NCBI GenBank assembly: GCA_010645155.1
Contig: CM021319.1
Location: 804,985-868,984, forward strand
Length of the DNA: 64,000 nucleotides
Reading direction: 5' to 3'
Source of the DNA: Tigriopus japonicus
Taxonomy: Eukaryota; Arthropoda; Copepoda; Harpacticoida; Harpacticidae
The notes under the pieces were generated by a model, which worked only from the letters and a program-made list of their open reading frames with translations, had not been told where the DNA came from and ran no database searches. This document shows positions 59,670 through 64,000 of the stretch, piece by piece. The translations under genes were made by a program, and so were the position numbers. Numbering within the stretch: position 1 is the stretch's first letter; each line of letters opens with the position of its first letter.

Positions 59670-61218
59670 GATCTTCCCTAGATCTTATGATTTCCCCCTG
59701 ATGTATAATTGGACCAATGGGATTGGGCTTCATACAATTTGGGCACCAACGAATCACGTGGCGCTCTTCTTGCTAGTACACTACTCTTTTCTACAAAGGT
59801 AAGTGTCGAGAAAGTGTTTTCAAACGGAAACTGGAACTCCTATCAAACACCAAAACGTTGAGTTTTTCTGATAACTCCTAGGTTGAACAAGGTTTTTACT
59901 CATAACAAGTTATTCTGGGATATGGTCTCAAATTTTACATTCGAATTATCTTACTACGGGTTAAACATGGCTTGAGAAACAAAAAAAAAATAACCAGGTC
60001 TACAACTCTGACTTACTTGAAATCTCGAAAAACATATGAATCTGAAGAAAGAGGTGGCAGGTTTTAATCTCAGAAGAAACATACTTTCATTCCTGCAATA
60101 TCTTTTTGCCAGTGACCATAACTGAAATTCTATAGAGTAAAAAGGGTGTCACACTTGTTTCGTTTTAAAAACTGATCCATAGATATATACTGATCCATAC
60201 TAGATCATAGACTTATGGTTGGACGGCTGACGGCAACGCAACCTTTTCTGTAAGCGTTCTGTATGTTGCTCAGGAAGCTTTGTAACTTAATTCAGACTTA
60301 TATTACATGTTAAGAACTTAGTTATCTTTTCTCTAGCTTTTTTACAGTCTCCGCGTCATCCCTGTAAAGGATTTTTAAAGTTTTGATATTTTTTGTAATA
60401 CACATGCATGGATAGACAACCCAAAACTTCAAATTTTAACATAGTTTTATCTTGGGACAAGCCAATTTGAACATATGTAAATATTCATTCAAGTAATTCG
60501 GTTAGGTGATTTCTTCATGAAATATTTTGTATACCTCAAGGACTTATTGTTAATGTTAGCAATTGTTGTTTATATAGCTTTCTTGCACTGAATGAGCCAT
60601 TATAAAGTTTAATACATCACTCAAACAGCATTAAAATGCCTCAGATATACTGGCGTTGAGGTATCAGATTATTAATCTACCAAGAGTACCAAGAGGTGAT
60701 TAACTCCATCAATTGCTTACTTCCTCATTCTTATTATCACTTCACTAACTTAATTAATTCAAATCTAGTTCTATACAATCCAAGCAGAGTGCCCTTTCTT
60801 ACTACCTCATGCCATTTTCATGTTAAAGCATATGGGTGTTTCTTACTTGCATAGTTCCACAATATACAGTACTTAGGAGTGTTTCTTTAAGTAGTTTATC
60901 AGGCTGCAACGGCAAGGTGGGAAGCACTACAAGAAAGATTATCAAATAAAAATTCTTTCTTTGGTGACTTGATCAATGGGCCAAATGCATTTGTGTTGAA
61001 ATTTTGGGCAAATATATGCTTTAAAAATATTTTCTTTTGGGCTTAAAAGATGTCCAGAATTATGCCTCAAACAATGCAAACACGGAAATATATCTTACTT
61101 GCTTGATTCACTCTGATTTAGAAATAGTAAATGGGCTTTTGGTATGTGGCTGAATCACCAACAGAACAAGCCCCGCCATCAAGATGAAATCACACAACAA
61201 TGAATTGAATGAGTGCAA
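59670..61218. other. no feature seen
   Basis: AT-rich with no open frame of note. A CCAAT-like CCATTGGTCC on the minus strand near 59716 could belong to a promoter of the exon ending at 59669, but this is weak. Confidence 0.35.
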
Positions 61219-61459
61219 TCGAACGAATTCAGCTGGGGATTCTGGGGGCCAAAATGACTAGGGATGCGTCGGTGTTGAGACTCGCCCCCCATAATATTCA
61301 ATCAAAATTCGTGAGCCCACTTGTTTTCTTCATTTTGAAAATCAATTCAAGTAAGAATTTTTTTCTCACGTAGCAAACTAAAACTATGAAATGTCTGAAC
61401 CTAGTTCTAACCCATCCCTAGTCATTTTGGCCACAGAATACCCAGCTGAATTCGTTCGA
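61219..61459. mobile_element. 241-bp inverted-repeat element, arms about 47 bp
   Basis: The left arm starts TCGAACGAATTCAGCTGGGG and runs through GGCCAAAATGACTAGGGATG. The right arm (61413-61459) is its near-exact reverse complement. The spacer is about 146 bp. No clean target duplication beyond a CAAT-like similarity; probably a MITE. Confidence 0.7.
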
Positions 61460-64000
61460 ATTGAACAATCTATCAGTAGTTGAAACTTGACTGATTCCCA
61501 AAATTATTTTGGATGTGAAGCTGCTCATGTCACAAAAACTGTTGCACTATCAAAGGTGAGTGTGACATTAACCATAGACTGTAGCACCATAGCAGATGAA
61601 GGAGTACAGCCACGAGTCAAATGAACTGAACATGACTTAAAAATCACACTTCAAAAGCACTGCACAGATGAATTTATCACAAGGGTGACTGCAAATTGTA
61701 GGCTTTCTATAATTGTGATTTGGATCTTGCAAAAAGCAAGGCTTAATTAAGGCTCAAGTCATTTCTTAAAATAATAGAAATCTGCCATGAGCTTAATAAA
61801 AAAGACGTTCTGCCATTAGATGAAATTTGAGACAAGCACTTTTTCTGATGTGGTTTCAGATCCCTGAAATTAAGAAATCCTTGACTAGATCCATCATTGA
61901 TAAATTACTTTAAACTATGCTTCAGTTCATCCAAATTTCCAATCATGAATTGTTGAAGATACAATACAAGTGTGATTTACCCCTCTTTGGAAAACGAATG
62001 ACTTTTCATTCATCATTGGTATTGGAATCATCGGTTGAACATTTATGATCATAAAATTTTATTATAGTGCTCTATTTTTGCCTAAATCTCGGACATTCAG
62101 GAGGATTGTTTACTGGTACTTTTTGACAAAATTCTTACTCAGCATAGAAACATCTTTGCATAGAGATCCTATCAGCATAGACACGGGCACGATTTTTGAG
62201 CTTTGTAGAGAAGTCAAGCTACGCCACAATCGTTGCAAAAACTACCATGAGCAAACCTTTTCCAGTCTCTCCAGAACTTGGAATGCAAAATTAATCGTTA
62301 CGAACGGAACTCATTCCAAGATTTTGACTTCCACGTCTGGCGTTCAACGCTCAATTAGAGAAAGCTTGGCAGAGCAACTAAGAACGAAAGAAGCAGAGCA
62401 TTGCATTATATTTAATTACGCTGAAGGGTAGTCAACACTTCAAAAACTGGACGAAAAGAAGATGGTGTCCTAGTGTCGATTTAGGGAGCAATCCACCTCT
62501 CTCTTGCTCAGGATCATCCACACTTTTGTTCGTCAAAGGCAAAGCGTCCCGCAGCAATGCGTTGTGGCACCAGCAAAAGAACAACTTGCCTGAATATTCA
62601 ATTAATGACTTTTGATCCTTGAGCAAAATTACATCATTGATGGACTTCAAAAGATTCCAAATAGGGAGATAAATTCCTTTTAAGATCTTAGTCATTGCAA
62701 TCTTTGGCAACAAGTTTAAGATAAGAATGTCTCTAAAATCAAGAGACTTTACCGTGATTTGCCTCCATCTAGTGACGGATTTTGAAGCTTGAATTTTTTG
62801 GATTGTTGGTGCTAGCAGAGACGGCTTGGCCACACTTCCAGTGAGGGAGATTCCCAACCCTACGAGGGACTCTTGCGGTGCAACTCTAAAGTTGAAACCG
62901 AAAAACAGGTATTGCGCGCATGCTCAACCAAGCCCACTGGGCTCAAATCGACTAAGTCCATCTCGGTTTCAAATTTGAAAGTAATCATCAATAGATGGCG
63001 GTGTTGACCATCAAAGACGCTTCTGGTTGGAATTTGCTTCTCTACAGGGATAAATGTCAACTAACATGAGAATCGGAGTTTCCTAAGGAATCATTGAAGT
63101 TGCCGTTTTGGTGCCATGAGGGACAGGTTCAAAGTTGCATTTTCAAATAGAATCTTAGATATCGGAGAACTTCACTTGGCATTGAATTTATAAATGGTGC
63201 GTCAACATCACAATTTTTTGGGTGGTTAATTTGTCCAAGTTGCTTAACTGTTTTTTAAACGGCAACCCTGTCCATGGAGCAACCGAGGAATTAGTGATGG
63301 GAGGCAAACAGGAGCTTGGGCAAGCGGTCCGGTACAGTACCTTGGACTTGCCGAAACTTGGGTCTACTTGGGTGCCTGTACAAGTATTTTTCCCACCTTA
63401 CAGGTTTGCCAAATTTGCTAGGATTGAAGACTAAACCTTCGGCATCAGAATTTCAATTAACCAGAAAGTTTCAGCGAAATAGGGCCCATGCCCTTGTTAG
63501 GATGGATTTTTAGATGAAAATACACAATTCAAAGCTTTTGTATCGAGAAATGCACAAGCTTTTGAGAATATTTCAAAAAAAAAAAGAGTTGGCATCTTAT
63601 ATTTTTTTCTAGCAACTCTGAGTGACCGAGCTTGTTCCCAAGTGTGACTGTTAAATCTCATTCTTGATTGGCCCGAAAAGTGTATTCATGTGTGGCTTAG
63701 AACGGAAACTAAAGAAAAAACATGGTTTTGCAAATGCTATCCAAATCAAAATATTTTTTGTTTCACTTCCACTGTTTATTGCTAAATTATTAAGGTCAAA
63801 AGATCATTGAAAATGCACCTTGACATTCTTTTCTTCTAAGTCACACTGCAAGCATCTGAAATCTTCTAAGAGCAACTGCCAGCAACTGCATCTTCCAATG
63901 TTCCTTGAGCTTGCCAAGTGTATTGGTGTATTGCCCAAGTAATGCTTGTCAACAACTTGTGCTTGGGGTGTCTGTGATGACTCATTACTTGCCCAAGTCA
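61460..64000. other. no supported gene
   Basis: Open frames of 128 codons (62045-62431, plus) and 141 codons (62432-62857, minus) abut tail to tail but have no domain I recognise. A TAGTGATGG-like sequence at 63292 and repeated CTTGGGCAAG/ACTTGCCCAAG motifs from 63315 to the window end hint at another element continuing past the edge. Confidence 0.35.

Noticed and set aside
62045..62857. Abutting 128- and 141-codon frames as a gene pair
   Set aside because: No recognisable domain, no signal or splice support. Kept only as unexplained open frames.
63292..64000. Another complete hAT element starting TAGTGATGG
   Set aside because: The right end is not in the window and the interior does not match the GATGGAC family closely enough.

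Overview
This is nuclear DNA from an animal, most likely an arthropod and probably a crustacean such as a copepod. The evidence is spliced genes with GT-AG introns (many only 54-114 nt), a TATA plus TCAGT-initiator promoter, and an arthropod-style Numb protein with an N-terminal MGN myristoylation start. The species cannot be fixed from the sequence alone. No bacterial operons, CRISPR arrays or rRNA genes were seen.

Layout. From 1 to about 23.8 kb the window is gene-poor. It holds a two-exon membrane glycosyltransferase of family GT2 (3591-5369, +), a multi-pass membrane protein of unknown function (11388-12350, -), a possible small secreted peptide (1017-1274), and many transposon remains. 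From 23.8 to 29.2 kb a small cysteine-rich single-pass membrane protein can be assembled from two exons separated by a 5 kb intron. From 29.6 to 44.0 kb lies a compact housekeeping cluster: sideroflexin 2 (-), O-GlcNAcase (-), the FANCJ/BRIP1 helicase (+), mitochondrial ClpP (+), gephyrin/cinnamon (-) and the TRUB2-type pseudouridine synthase (-). From 45.0 to 55.2 kb, and possibly to 59.7 kb through an alternative first exon, lies numb (-), with nine coding exons assembled in frame. The remainder to 64 kb holds repeats and no gene I can support.

Mobile DNA. The clearest theme is non-autonomous hAT-type elements. Four have exact 8-bp target duplications (7357-7542, 9717-10773, 25511-27012, 58920-59189). 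One of these is inserted in an older LINE reverse transcriptase pseudogene, and another carries a roughly 330-bp-armed internal palindrome. A second family, with TAGTGATGGACCGAAA-type ends, has at least five copies or fragments. There is also a foldback element carrying a tRNA-like sequence between its arms, a 31-bp AT-rich satellite within a possible TIR element, and several small MITE-like inverted repeats.

How genes relate. Three products of the dense cluster are expected to act in mitochondria (SFXN2, CLPP, TRUB2), while BRIP1 (DNA repair), OGA (removal of O-GlcNAc), gephyrin (molybdenum cofactor) and Numb (endocytic Notch regulation) serve unrelated processes. Their closeness looks like genome compaction, with same-strand gaps of 91-209 bp and one head-to-head pair 1 kb apart, rather than a pathway cluster. 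I did not find a convincing new multi-gene system. The best leads for novelty are the small Cys-rich membrane protein, the unknown multi-pass protein with a 57-nt readable intron, the altered TRUB2 catalytic motif, and the tRNA-containing foldback element.
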